Positions 32,617 through 44,200 are shown, numbered from the stretch's first letter. The stretch is 64,000 nucleotides of DNA from Macrosoma leucophasiata (GCA_036365455.1 JAWQUS010000010.1:20942501-21006500); one strand, 5' to 3'. The notes: generated by a model not told the origin, from the sequence alone. Program-made: numbers and translations.

Positions 32617-32805
32617 TACTGATTAAAAAAAAGTGCCGTATACCTATTTAAATAATTTTTATGTTTCTTGGTTATCAATTTCTATATTTTTTAAACTGAT
32701 ATGACATGTGACGAATGATAAACGATTCTATTAATCCCAAATGATAAATTAACTTTTTAATTAGATTTTGTTACATTATAAAAAAATAAACTTACAATTC
32801 GACAG

Positions 32806-33268
32806 TATACCTACATGGCCAAGTAGTAACTATCATAGAGGCATAACAACTAAAGTCTACGGGTGGCAACGCATCTGCAATTTGACCCCCGGTCTTTGTG
32901 TGTCTATAGGCTACAGTCATCACTTAACATCAATTTTTTACTGGTGGTAGAGCTCCAGTGACGGAGCTCGCGGGCGTAGGCACCACCGCATTACCTAATA
33001 TACTTGCCGCTAAATGGTAGTGTTCAGCACTATCGTGTTCCGGTCAGGTGGTAATGTACGGCCCTGTAATTTCCGGCACAGAGGCATAACACCTTAGGCC
33101 TCAGGAGTGGTAACGCATCTGCATTTTGATCGTGGTCTTTGTGTGGGTATCTATAGGCTGCAGTCATCACTTAACATCAATGTGAACTGCATGCATGTTT
33201 GCCAACTCGATTACATAAAAAAAAAAATCAATGTGAAATGCATGCTTATTTGCCACCTTCATTACATA
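32806..33268 (+). mobile_element. old S1 split by a young S1
   Basis: The parts are 32806-32934 (GAGGCATAACAACTAAAGTC to ACTTAACATCAA) and 33228-33268 (CAATGTGAAATGCATGC to ACATAAAATAAT). The sequence resumes exactly where it stopped. Confidence 0.8.
32940..33226 (+). mobile_element. young S1 SINE, full length
   Basis: ACTGGTGGTAGAGCTCC to TTACATAAAAAAAAAA, very close to the family consensus. ATCAAT occurs on both sides (about 32929 and 33227) as a short target duplication. Confidence 0.9.
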
Positions 33269-33297
33269 AAATAATAATAATAAATCATGATATCAAC

Positions 33298-33490
33298 AAC
33301 AAACAAGCGATCTCATTGTAGACGCGTTGTGATTCTTGTGGACTCAGTTGTTTTATGTCTGTGTTGGATGTTACAGAGTCGTACATTCACAATAATGCTG
33401 AACTTTACCATTTATAGACAGGTAAATTTGGTACGACAGTAGTGTTTACACTTTAGAGCCTCGTCATTAGCTTTCTACCAACAGTAAAAT
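33298..33490 (-). mobile_element. S1 SINE, diverged
   Basis: ACAAACAAGCGATCTCATTG, AATGCTGAACTTTACCATTT and CTTTCTACCAACAGT follow the family order in reverse. Confidence 0.6.
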
Positions 33491-33753
33491 GTTTTTCCTC
33501 GTTACAATTTCTGAATTTTTATTTAATTTTAAACAATTGTTCAAAACACACTTAGAAAGCTTTGAAAAAAATTAAGTGATTTAAGGCGTCGGATTTATAC
33601 AAACATGAATAAAACTAAATATTATTCCATTGCAAATAGACCTTACGATAAATCAGGCCATCACAATTACTTATAAAAGCACCGGAGATGTATTTATCTC
33701 AATAGCTCTATTCGTTACTATTTGTAACTATTACGAATCAAACGACGAAATTT

Positions 33754-33970
33754 GACGACCCGGTTAGTCCAGCGGTGTGAGATGACCGTTTGATTCGAAG
33801 GGTCGCGGGTTCGATCCCCGCACCGGGACAAATGTTTGTATGGCCTACAGATATTTGTTTCGGGTCTGGGTGTTTGTGTATGTGTTGTATGTGTACAACG
33901 GCACCCACGACACAGGTTTATACCTACTATGGAGCTGTGAGTGTAAGCGTAAATATAAAAAAAAAAAAAT
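33754..33970 (+). mobile_element. S3 tRNA-derived SINE, full length
   Basis: The head is tRNA-like: GGTTAGTCCAGCGGTGTG contains the A-box and GGTTCGATCCCC the B-box, with pairing CCCGG...CCGGG for an acceptor-like stem. The body (TTTGTATGGCCTACAGATAT, GGGTCTGGGTGTTTGTGTAT) ends GTAAGCGTAAATAT and poly(A). A second copy at 38948 is almost identical, so both inserted recently. Confidence 0.88.
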
Positions 33971-34008
33971 ATATAAAACGTTTTATTGTTTGATACATTA
34001 CTTTCTTT

Positions 34009-34587
34009 GCAAGGTAGCAAACAAGCATACTTACAGATCACATAGATAGTGACTACTGCAACTTAGACATGTAGGTACACAAAAACCGGAGGTAAACAGG
34101 CCGATACTTTACCTTCCCTGAGGCTTAAATTATTTTGCCTCTATAACAAAAATTACGTGGCTTTATTATTACCACCTAACTAGAACACTATAGCACTATA
34201 GCACTATTTTCACTGGTGGTAGAGCTCCAGTGACGGAGCTCGCGGGCGTAGGCACCACCGCATTACCTAATATACTTGCCGCTAAATGGTAGTGTTCAGC
34301 ACTATCGTGTTCCGGTAAGGTGGTAATGTACGGCCCTGTAATTTCCGGCACAGAGGCATAACACCTTAGGCCTCAGGAGTGGTAACGCATCTGCATTTTG
34401 ACCTCGGTCTTCGTGTAAGTGTCTATAGGCAGTCATCACTTAACATCAATGTGAACTGCATGCTTGTTTGCCACTTCCATTACATAAAAAAAAGCACTAA
34501 ACACTACTTTTTGACTATCAAAAAATAAGGTAATGCGATGGTGCCTACGTCCTCAAGCTCCGGTACTGGAACACCACTACCATTATA
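34009..34587 (-). mobile_element. old S1 split by a young S1
   Basis: The parts are 34009-34206 (GTAGCAAACAAGCATACTTAC to TATAGCACTA) and 34493-34587 (AGCACTAAACACTAC to GGAACACCACTACC). AGCACTA is duplicated at 34200-34206 and 34493-34499. Confidence 0.78.
34212..34493 (+). mobile_element. young S1 SINE, full length
   Basis: ACTGGTGGTAGAGCTCC to TTACATAAAAAAAA. Its 7-bp duplication lies inside an older copy of the same family in the opposite orientation. Confidence 0.9.
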
Positions 34588-34608
34588 TTAACAGAGATTT
34601 AAATATAC

Positions 34609-34838
34609 TTTTTTTATGTAGTTAAGGGGGCAAACAAGCAGGCAGTTCACATGGATGTTAAATGATGACTGCAGCCTATAGACACACTCAAAAACCAGAG
34701 GTCAAAATGCAGATGCATTGCAGACGTTATTTGTTATGTGTTTGATAGTTATTACAGGGCCATTACTACCTAGGTAGTAGATTATGAAATGCAGTGGTGC
34801 CTACACCGTCTTATATACACTTGGAACTCTACCACCAA
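34609..34838 (-). mobile_element. S1 SINE, diverged
   Basis: From a T-run through GCAGGCAGTTCACATGGATG to AACTCTACCACCAA, with a deletion in the middle. Confidence 0.72.
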
Positions 34839-35156
34839 CAAATTGTTGATTTAATCATATTTCGTTTACATTATAAAGTTCTTCGGATACAGGACGTCAT
34901 TTTAAAATGCAATCAAAATGTTTTCTATAAATACCAAGATAAGATATGAGGAAGCCCTCGAATAATATATCTATGTCGAACGGAATTATATTGTGCCTCA
35001 AATACCATTGCCTGATTCATATTTATGCTTTCTTATCTCCGGTTATCTTGATGTGAAGTTGACATAACATAGTAAATATAGATTGGGACGTCCAACGATA
35101 ACGTATCTGTCCTAGTTTTTGATTCCATGCACAGGCACGGTCATTTATTTATTTAC

Positions 35157-35440
35157 TAGCTGTGCCCGCGACTTCGTCCGCGTGAGAATTTATGATTGTT
35201 CAGTATCTACCCGGACGAAGTCGTGGGCGCAGCTATTATAAAAGTAGCCTAAGTTACTCCTATCTGCCAGTGAAAGTCCCGTTAAAATCGGTCCGAGATT
35301 ACCGGGAACAAACAGACAGACAGACAAAAATTGTAAAAATTGTTGTTTTGATATATGTACCGTGTACATATATATGCATATACATACATGCGGTTATTTT
35401 TATATTACAAACAGACACTCCAATTTTATTTATTTGTATA
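35157..35440 (-). mobile_element. Helitron-type element with two inverted 3' ends
   Basis: CTAGCTGTGCCCGCGACTTC (a minus-strand 3' end) is followed about 55 bases later by GACGAAGTCGTGGGCGCAGC (a plus-strand-like 3' end). The body with ACAGACAGACAGAC then continues as in 10810-11090. Confidence 0.55.
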
Positions 35441-35449
35441 GAGTATAGA

Positions 35450-36740
35450 TTTGGATTAGAATTCGTAATGTTTATTTGAAGAAGAAATTTCGGAAAATAA
35501 ATAATTCCAAACATTAAAAGAATAAAAGAAAGACCATGCAAGATCAGAACTTTTAATGATATAAAATGTATGTCTTTTATATTTTGAGAATTTCCATACA
35601 TTAAAATTAAATAACGTTTGTTATTTCATTCATTTGAAAAAACTCAAGAACGGACTTTGGTTAATTTGAATTCTGAAATATTTGTAGAAGCCCGCCCTAT
35701 AAAGGAGAACCGCCGTTCATGGGAAAATGTGATGAAATTGTGAGTAAAATAATAATAACAGGAAATTAATTTTCCCGTCAACTCTTAAGACACATAATTT
35801 AATTTTGAGGTCAACTAGTTGAAGATAGTTTTTAATCGAGCAATGTTTCCAATTGTAACTGATGACGTCCAGTGACGGATTTTGAAGGCAACCACCGCCT
35901 TACCTAATCTACTTTCACATCTCAAATTCAGAAACCAAATTTTATGTTCTTCTTGAAAAGAAGAAGAAGAAGAAGTCGTCATGCACCCAATGCAATATCG
36001 CGTCAAACAGGATTTAAATACACACGAAAAGAAAAAAATAAACTGTCATCGTTGTACACAGTCCTTAATTTAAAAAAGACTCTGTGGACCTACAATCAGT
36101 TTGGCGCTCGCGTTGGCTTTTCCATTTATGTTGTGACGCCTACATAATATGCGTGCCGTGGCAAATAAAAATTTAGGTCACTCTCGCGTTGGCCTCGATT
36201 CATTGAGCTCACCGATCGTGTGTTCGTCGTTGTTTGATAGTAGTGTAAATAAAAACACGTGGTTTGCACGCCTTTCCCACCCATGTGCACGCAGACTAGG
36301 TATATAACTATATTTACCTTAGAAACAGTACTAAAGTCCGTGGAATTAAAGTCGGAATGCAAAATTATCTTCCGGCGTAACTTTATCTTTAAGGATTATA
36401 TTTTTTTTATATTTTTCCGTGTTCTAAATATACAAATAACGCCGCATGTCTGTTTCCTTGATGGAATTACCTACGTATGGGGTTTCTGGTAGGTTCTTTA
36501 TGTACAAAATTCGCCAACTACAATCTTAAGATAATAGCCAGTTTGAGTCCCAATAATAAGCATTTATAGGCACGTCCACATTACATTCATGAGACTAAAA
36601 ACTATATTGTTGCGTTGAATAGTTTAAACCTTAGGGTTTTTTAGTGGTAACTATCTTAACACACTTTGATCAATTTCCATATAACTATCACTCCGACTGG
36701 CATTTTAAGAAAATACGACTTTTAATTTTACTTGTTTTTA
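35450..36740. other. mostly unassigned, one S1 scrap
   Basis: An S1 5' scrap (GACGTCCAGTGACGG to ACCTAATCTAC, 35867-35922) and a short (AGA)n run at 35958-35975 are the only recognised items. Confidence 0.45.
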
Positions 36741-36748
36741 AATAAGTA

Positions 36749-36880
36749 CTGGTCGTAGAGTTCAGGGTTGGTAACGCATCTGTATTTTGACCTCCGGTTT
36801 TGTGTAGATTCCTATAGACTGTTGTCTTCACTTACCATCCACTTGAACTGCATGTTGGACACCAACATTGCATTAAAAAA
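36749..36880 (+). mobile_element. S1 SINE, internally deleted
   Basis: ACTGGTCGTAGAGTTCAGGG jumps to GGTAACGCATCTGTATTTTG and ends at GCATTAAAAAAGC. About 130 bases of the middle are missing. Confidence 0.65.
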
Positions 36881-37301
36881 GCATTTTCGTTGAGATTAAA
36901 TCAGAAAATGATAGATCTATACGGGTGAATTTCTCAAGCGTAAATTTTAGACGGCTGCGCTGAAAATCATATCTTAAACTACATATATGTAATACAGTTT
37001 ATTTTTTTAGGAAATTAGACTTATATTTCTTGATGAGGCCATCAATATATTTGCAGAAAACATTTTGGAAATTAGAGAAAGACCAACATGTTTCCCATGT
37101 TTCTAAGTTTGATGGCGCGTCCACAGTAAGTTTTTCTTGTATTAAGCACCGTTTAAATGAAACTACACTAGTTTACCCGAAATAAATAATGTTATTTCTA
37201 TTTAGCGTTAGTTATTCTACTCGATGACAATTTTGTTATTTTATTTAGTGTAATACTTTATCCCAGAGGGAATCAAAAAGGGCTGTCCGCGCATAATCTT
37301 A

Positions 37302-38162
37302 AATTTTGGTGGGAATAATAAAATCATTAATTAGCTCGTACACGATACTTCCTTAAGGATGACATTTCCACCATTCTCTTCGTTTAGCAGGACGCTCACG
37401 GGGAGCAATGACAGTTTCGTGCTATCCTGTTGTTATTTCCCGTCAAAAAGTTAGTCTTTTCAAAGTAATCGGACAAAAAAAGTGCAATATTGGTGTGATG
37501 TTTAAAATCATTCTTTTCAATAGTATGTGTTGTAATACATATTTATAATATAAAGGTTTGGTATCATTTAAAAATGACTTGAAAATATAATTATTGTATG
37601 TTTAGTGATATTTATTAATAAATATTTTAAACAAGTTTCTAATTTTGGTAGTCCAATTTTGGTGATTTTGGTGGTGTTTTACGTATGACAAGAATTGTTT
37701 AGCTACACCAAAATTATTAATATTTCTGGATGCTAGAAAAAAGTCGAAGTGAACACACGCGGAGTACTTGGAGAGGAAAAGGGTTACAGAAAGGAGGAGA
37801 AAAGAAAAAAAATGGTATGATCATGGAGATCATTCCAATTTTTTTTTTCAAACTAGAAAAATTGCGAAAAAAAGAAAGAGAAAGTGAATAAACATTTTAA
37901 CAAAATGTTAATTCACTAAAATTATGAGGATTTATTGATTTATTAAAATTACGTTGTAGTAAAACAATTTTGTTGCCATGTTTACTAACTTTGGAGTCAG
38001 GTATCAATTTTGGTGTCTTACAAATTCCGGTGTTGACAAAATATTAGAAGTTTTTAGTAATTAATAGATTTCTCTTACATTTTTTATAACTCCATAGGTA
38101 TTTCTTGAAAAAAATAATAAGGATTACTGATAAATACAACAACAAAAATTCCCACCAAAATT
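37302..38162. repeat. 0.86-kb segment bounded by 15-bp inverted repeats
   Basis: AATTTTGGTGGGAAT (37302-37316) is the exact reverse complement of 38148-38162. Inside, ATTTTGGTG or its complement recurs several times (near 37650, 37664, 37672, 37708, 38008). No target duplication or transposase frame is seen, so a DNA transposon relic is only a guess. Confidence 0.45.
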
Positions 38163-38789
38163 AGGCAAAAATTGTAGTTGTTGAAATTCACTCATACACT
38201 GTAATACTTGCAACGTGGATATGCCAATTTGCTAATTCTCTCAGAAAATACAGACCGAAAAAAATACCCTGAACGTACAAAGCTAATGCAATCCCATTAA
38301 TATAATTAAAGCTGAATAACAGAAAGGAAATGAAATGCACTATGGTTACACCATGAGTCATCGATTTAATAAGCTGGATATTTTTAAACAAGCCAGACTA
38401 TCGGACTCGTCGGTGGAAGTTCATAAAAAGTGAAAATCAATAACATTACGAGTACGTACGCTGCGAGTAGGGGTCTACTGGCAAAAACGATAAACGACAT
38501 ATCCGAACATTCGCAACAATTTATCTTGTCGAAAACCTGCTCTAAGTGATGTCGAATTTACTTTCGTATTGATCGTACTAATGGTAAACTTCCCATGATG
38601 AAACTTGAGGATGTAGGCTCCATCGCATTACATAATCTACTTGCCGCTGTATGGTAGTGTTCAATACTATTGCGTTCTGTTTCGATGTTAAATGATAGTA
38701 TATGTTTACGTATAAGTTTTTTTTTTCTCTAAGTAATTATTTTCATTTATGTATTATTTTCCGCACCCTACACAAAGCTTTCTCATGAC

Positions 38790-38884
38790 CCCATGGTTGA
38801 CTGTCAGAGAATGCCTAGTGGCATTAAGTCCGCCATATATACAAGGTGCATAGAAGCATAAATAAATAAATAAATAAATAAATA
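38790..38884 (+). mobile_element. LINE 3' end with (TAAA)n tail
   Basis: AATGCCTAGTGGCATTAAGTCC then GCC and a GTGCATAGAAGCATAAATAA-type end with seven TAAA units (38858-38884), a common lepidopteran non-LTR tail. Confidence 0.7.
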
Positions 38885-38947
38885 TGTCCCTGTAATTTCT
38901 ACACAGAAGTAAAAGATCTCAGACTGCCTGAGGTCTAGACTCCTGAC

Positions 38948-39163
38948 CTTTTTTGTATAAAAAAAAATACGCTTACACTCACAGCCCCACAGTAGGTATA
39001 AACCTGTGTCGTGGGTGCCGTTGTACACATACAACACATACACAAACACCCAGACCCGAAACAAATATCTGTAGGCCATACAAACATTTGTCCCGGTGCG
39101 GGGATCGAACCCGCGACCCTCCGAATCAAACGGTCATCTCACACCGCTGGACTAACCGGGTCG
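38948..39163 (-). mobile_element. S3 SINE, full length
   Basis: It mirrors 33754-33970 almost base for base, from ACGCTTACACTCACAGC to GGACTAACCGGGTC. Only the A-rich tail and a few bases differ. Confidence 0.88.
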
Positions 39164-39261
39164 TCAATGTATGGATGTTTATCTTCTGAAGTATTCACGT
39201 ATTACCATCGTGAACTTCAAGCTTGTTTGCCATGAACTGTTATATCGATAAGATTGTTTTT

Positions 39262-39530
39262 TTTAAATAAAATAATGGTAGCAAATTAGCATGGAGTTGA
39301 CATCGATGGTAACTGATTACTGCCGCCTATAGAAATCAACCGATAATCAAAACGTAAATTCGTTATTGTAACTTGCGGCCAACCCCTGAGGCCTATGTTT
39401 GTAATAGTAATTACCCCATTAAACATTACCATTTACCATCAAACTACGATTTGGCAGCAGATAGGTTAAGTGATGCGGTGGTACCTACGCCCTCTAGTCT
39501 TGACACTGGATCTCTACCAATAGTAGAACT
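39262..39530 (-). mobile_element. S1 SINE, highly diverged
   Basis: TAGCAAATTAGCATGGAGTTG, CCCCTGAGGCCTATG and GATGCGGTGGTACCTACGCC keep the family order. Confidence 0.6.
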
Positions 39531-39729
39531 CTACCCGAGTGTGTTTCCTGTCGGACTATTTACTTCGCAAAATTGTGCAACTTCGCTTACGCGAAAATGT
39601 TCGTCATTATTGATTATCAGAATGTGTATCTTTGATGCCCCTGCCTAAGCCCTGACTTGACTTACAAGTGGAACTCTATCACTAGATAAACATTTCAAAA
39701 TACAAAAGTGTACCTAGTATATAGACACG

Positions 39730-40063
39730 AAAACTTAACCGGAACATGATAATACTGAACACTACCATTTAGCGGGAGATACATTAGATAATTATATAAT
39801 AGCTGTTGCCCGCGGCTTCGCCCGAGTGGATGTCGTTACAAAAGTAGCCTATGTTCTATCTCAAAGTCAACTCTATCTCTGTACCAAATTTCATTAAAAT
39901 CATTTCAGTCGTTTGGACGTGAAAAGGTAACAGACAGACAGACTAACTTTCGCATTTATAATATTATATATAATATATAATATATAATAATAGTAGGGAT
40001 GTGGTAATTTATAAATAGTGGTCTATCCCCTCGAGCTCTGACAGTGAAACTCTACCACTAGAT
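39730..40063 (-). mobile_element. S1 SINE split by a Helitron
   Basis: 39730-39798 (ACTTAACCGGAACATGATAA to ACATTAGATAAT) and 40000-40063 (ending GAAACTCTACCACTAG) flank the Helitron. Similar TATAGACACGA sequence occurs on both outer sides (39718 and 40085), hinting at an older duplication. Confidence 0.6.
39799..39999 (-). mobile_element. non-autonomous Helitron
   Basis: On the minus strand it starts TCCCTACTATTATTATA and ends GGGCAACAGCTAT, with an ACAGACAGACAGAC-type tract reversed at about 39930. It has the same layout as 57933-58123 with an AT-repeat expansion at 39960-39990. Confidence 0.75.
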
Positions 40064-40350
40064 GAAATTCAAAATTCATAGGGATATAGACACGATTTTT
40101 TTTCTAACATATCGTTTTTGTCTTGCAAGTAGACCCCCAGGCGGGCTAATTGAAAATTTCGGCGTATGTTACAACGGCTGAAAGCCATAAATTTTCACTT
40201 TTGCTGGAGCGCACTTGTCTCGTATTATACTGTTGTAAATTATCATTTCACGTAAAAGTAATTTTGGACTTTGTGATAAACGTTACTTAAGTTCGTAAAT
40301 ACGTTTCGCAGGTTTTCGCTAAAATTCACGATTTATGGAAACTATATATT

Positions 40351-40635
40351 TTTTTTTTTATGAATGGAAGTGGTAAACAAGCATGCAGTTCACATTGATG
40401 TTAAGTGATGACTGCAGCCTATAGACACCCACACAAAGACCAAGGTCAAAATGCAGATGCGTTACCACTCCTGAGGCCTAAGGTGTTATGCCTCTGTGCC
40501 GGAAATTACAGGGCCGTACATTACCACCTGACCGGAACACGATAGTGTTGAACACTACCATTTAGCGGCAAGTATATTAGGTAATGCAGTGGTGCCTACG
40601 CCCGCGAGCTCCGTCACTGGAGCACTACCACCAGT
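40351..40635 (-). mobile_element. S1 SINE, full length
   Basis: From a T-run through GGAAGTGGTAAACAAGCATG to GGAGCACTACCACCAGT. AT-rich flanks (ACTATATAT and AAATATAT) may be the target duplication. Confidence 0.9.
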
Positions 40636-40963
40636 AAATATATCTTATCTTATTTCTTTCGCGTGTACCAATTTTCTTAATACTACTTAATATTTTTAAT
40701 CTTTGGAAACGTTTCTTTCTAAATACGAGACATACGAGATTGTATTACACATCTCAAAAAAATAATATTTTTAAAGTTATGTACCATTACGCATAATTAT
40801 TATTATCAGTAGTTCTAATCGGTTCCGATATAGAAAAAAATATATGACTTTCATAGTTGTGCGAATCTTCAAACCATTGATACCCTGCGTGTTATTATTG
40901 GGTAAGTATATCTTTTTAGGTACATAATGGTAGTTCACTTGAAATCAAACACTGACTATAGCA

Positions 40964-41180
40964 TGAAGTGGCAAACAAATATGCAGTTTACAATGAAGAT
41001 TAATTAATACTGAATACAAAAGAACCAAAGATTTCAATGTAGATGCGTTGCCTGTAAATTACAGCCGTACAGGAATATAGCCTACACTGTAATAGCGCTG
41101 AACACTACCATTTAGCTGCAAGTAGATTAGGTAATGCGGCGTTGCCTACCGCGAGCTCCATCACTGAAGCACCACCAGTA
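40964..41180 (-). mobile_element. S1 SINE, diverged
   Basis: GAAGTGGCAAACAAATATGC to TGAAGCACCACCAGT, with several internal deletions. Confidence 0.72.
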
Positions 41181-41189
41181 AAGCTAAAA

Positions 41190-41842
41190 TATGTCCGACT
41201 TGTTATATTCTAATTCTATCTTTTTATGTAAAAAAGAAACTTCCAGTACTCACAATTATCAAAGCCCTGAATATAAAACGGAAATCCTTTTTTTATCTTT
41301 GGAACTTCCCACAGCTAGAGAAGGATTTCCGTTGTGATCATTAATAATGCCTGTCATTTTTCACAGGTTATTTTTTTCCTTTTAAATTATTATACTGACA
41401 AAAGTTTTGTATTTCGTAATATATAAGCTTTGGGGAGTAGAAAACGAAAGCAGGAAGACAACTCCCGGCGTTCGGAAGTGTATAATTTTTGAGAAAATTT
41501 GTTTTTATTGTTTCTTACATGTATTGTGTTATTTACATGTATTGTTGGAACCTACTTAACCTTTTTTTAGAGTAATAGGTTTATAGGTAGAGCTCCAACA
41601 GTGGCGCCTATTCTATCTGCCGATGAACAGTAGCGTGATACCGTTATTAGTAGAAGTACCTAAATAGCCCTTTCACACAGCTTCATGCCGTTTCGATTTC
41701 ATGCTGGATCCCGTTTAGTGATGAATGTGTTTTGTACACTCGTTCATATAAGCATACTTTTGCGGTATTGCCCTGTAGGTGAGATCTAGCAAAAAAAAAC
41801 AGTTACTCGCAAAAGCAAATGCCCGTTTAAAAAAAAAGGTTC
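41190..41842. other. unassigned; one small hairpin
   Basis: AACGGAAATCCTT (41277-41289) pairs with AAGGATTTCCGTT (41321-41333). Nothing else is recognised. Confidence 0.45.
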
Positions 41843-41850
41843 AGTAGCGG

Positions 41851-42038
41851 CTAGCACCGGCTACGCATGGGTCCAATTTACGTACTAACAAAATATTGCC
41901 GACTATAAATTGAGATGCAAGCTATCCTATCTTTCAAGTTGGATCCAACTACACACGGTGTGCGAAGTTTGATTAAAAACGATTAAGTAGCTTAGGAGTC
42001 CGTCGCGAACAAACAATTTGACGCGTAATTTATTAAGA
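41851..42038 (-). mobile_element. Helitron, diverged, tandem-array group
   Basis: From CTAG at 41851 via GATAGGATAGC-like sequence in reverse (AGCTATCCTATCTTTC), CTTAGGAGTCCG and TTTGACGCG to TTATTAAGA, matching the minus-strand order of 24329-24538. Confidence 0.65.
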
Positions 42039-42039
42039 A

Positions 42040-43430
42040 AGAAAGATATGAATAAAGACATAGGTACTCAATTTCGTAGCTCAGATATCCCACATCAATA
42101 TAATATACATCGCCATAAACTCTGGTATTTTATGTTGTAGACGTAAAATATCTTAATCCTCGCATAAATTAATATCATATCCCATCCCATAAACCATAGT
42201 ACCTATTACCTTAGTACATAGCTTTTACGGGCTGACGTAAATTTTAATTCCGCCCGTTTTCACGAGGACCATAATTGACTTTACGAGTCATATCAACTGC
42301 AATTAGCCGGTCTCCCGGCGCTCAGTTCATTCAGCTGAGCCAAAAATGTTCTGCGAGTGTCGTGAAATATGGCAACACTAATGCGTTTTAATGCGTATGG
42401 AAATGATTTAAATGACGCTGCATGCTGTCCAAATTAAAACTATTTTTTACGACTTTAATAACACGTTTGTTAATATTTTTTGTTTCAATCATTAAAATAT
42501 GCACATGTTGCAAGAACTAGAATCTTTTTTTTCGAATTTCACATTTAAAATATACGTATGATTTTTAAATTCGAAAAAAAAGGTTCCAGTTCTTCAGTTT
42601 TCAGACTTGAAATGTTGCATACATCTTAACAAGAATAAAATACCAAACGGGCTAAATATTTACATTTACAAGAAAGTTTGCAGCTTCAACTCAATAATAT
42701 GAGACCTGAGCGAAAGACCTTTATCAATCGTAGGTTAGAATCTAGTTAAACATTTTCCTAATATTTTCGCTAATACGTTGGAACACATTAGCTAATCCAT
42801 TCGCCACCTTTACGTAGTGTTCATGTTCAGGACTGCCGTGTGTCGCTAGATTGGTTGTATACGGTGTCGTAATAAATGAAGGAAAAAAAACAATCTTTTA
42901 CGACACATCTGTTTGTTCTGTGCATCTTTAATTTATGAATACGTGAGATGTATATACATAAAAACTTGATCTGAATAAAAATTTAAACACAATAACGACG
43001 AGCGTTAATTAAAAAAATAAATAATCGGAAATTCTTAAAGTATTGTGCGTATTGAAAATTGAACTGAACAACATGTACCTACTGCCTCTAGTCAAAATAT
43101 TGTTTGTTGATCAGAAGTAAATTTTACTTGTCTTTCTTATGACAAGATTACCCTGTACATTGTTTTAAAAATGGCCAAAAGAAATGAAAAAATTGTTTGT
43201 ATATTACATTGTAACAGCATAGCTCTCCATCCTATGGTCTTCCTATGGAAATATAATATGAACTAGAATACAATCATAAAAACTACGCTCAAGCATTGCC
43301 AAGTTTCATGTTGATACATCAGTGAGGATGTACAAATTTAGTTTGGCAGATTTCTTTACATTGTTAAAGATTAACCCATTAATAGCGTGATAATAACAAC
43401 TTTGTGTGAAAGGAAATTAAATCATAACAT
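42040..43430. other. mostly unassigned, one inverted repeat
   Basis: The segment 42300-42400 is mildly CpG-rich with GCTCAGTTCATTCAGCTGAG, which is palindromic at its ends. An inverted repeat with 28-bp arms lies at 42512-42594. There are no gene-like frames. Confidence 0.4.
42512..42594. repeat. inverted repeat, 28-bp arms
   Basis: AAGAACTAGAATC, a T-run and CGAATTT (42512-42539) pair with AAATTCG, an A-run and GGTTCCAGTTCTT (42567-42594), with two mismatches that could be G-U pairs in RNA. Confidence 0.8.
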
Positions 43431-43435
43431 TTTAA

Positions 43436-43684
43436 CTGCGGCTGGTGTAGATCGTAAGCGATCTACTCGGTTAAGCACTACGGGCGCGGTCGGGTAGTGT
43501 GATGGGTGACCGCTAGTGGCAAATTAAATGAAAATGAAAATGACAGCGGGTTGGCCACTAACCCGTGTACCTCCACCAATCCGCATTGGAGCAGCGTGGT
43601 GGAGTAAGCTCCAGGCCTCCCCCCAAAAAGGGGAGAGACTCGTGCCCAGCAGTGGGACGTATAATGGGTTGCCATTATTATTAT
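43436..43684 (+). mobile_element. P retroposon, internally deleted
   Basis: GCGGCTGGTGTAGATCGTAAG to CCAGCAGTGGGACGTATAAT, then GGGTTGCCATTATTATT. The middle is replaced by GAAAATGAAAATGA. Confidence 0.82.
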
Positions 43685-43838
43685 ATAACCAAACTATCGA
43701 CCAACATATCTTTGTTTGTTATGTAGTATACCATTTTTTTATGGAATATGTATTGACCCTGCATCTCCTATACGATATTTTTTAAATGAGTTATTCTACA
43801 GGTAGTGCTGTGCTTGTGCTGGTTTCTCTTGTCTTTTT

Positions 43839-44112
43839 TACGTAAATAAGCGTGCGATTCATATTGATGGTAGTTTAATATTGCTGCTTATAGACATGAA
43901 CACAAAAAACGATGGTCAAAAAGCAGATGTGTTCACTCCTGAGGCCTAAAATGTTTTGTCTCTTTGATAGTTATTACGGGACAATACATTTCCATCTAAC
44001 AGGAATGTAATTAACTATAAAATATTGCGCTAAACTATATACAATTTGGCGACATTTATAGCGACGATGGTGCCTACCCTCGAGCTACGACACTGGAGCT
44101 CTACCACCAGTG
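43839..44112 (-). mobile_element. S1 SINE, diverged
   Basis: ACGTAAATAAGCGTGCGATTC to GGAGCTCTACCACCAGT, recognisable throughout. Confidence 0.75.
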
Positions 44113-44200
44113 AAAATCAATCATCGCTGTCTCATGTCTAATGTTATTAAACATGCATATTAGACTATCTTCAACGAGATGTAAATGAAAACTTACTCAA

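Larger units (their letters stand above)
38600..39240 (+). mobile_element. old S1 broken by a LINE tail and an S3
   Basis: S1 pieces are recognisable at 38600-38700 (TAATCTACTTGCCGC), 38885-38940 (TCCCTGTAATTTCTACAC) and 39195-39240 (ATCGTGAACTTCAAGC). The breaks hold the elements listed next. Confidence 0.65.

Noticed and set aside
33757..33829. functional tRNA gene at the S3 head
   Set aside because: It continues into a conserved SINE body and poly(A), and the second copy at 39163 does the same; the stems are imperfect.
33790..33993. ORF with the peptide RVAGSIPAPGQMF, also at 38935-39129
   Set aside because: It is the conceptual translation of the S3 SINE tRNA-like B-box region, not a gene.
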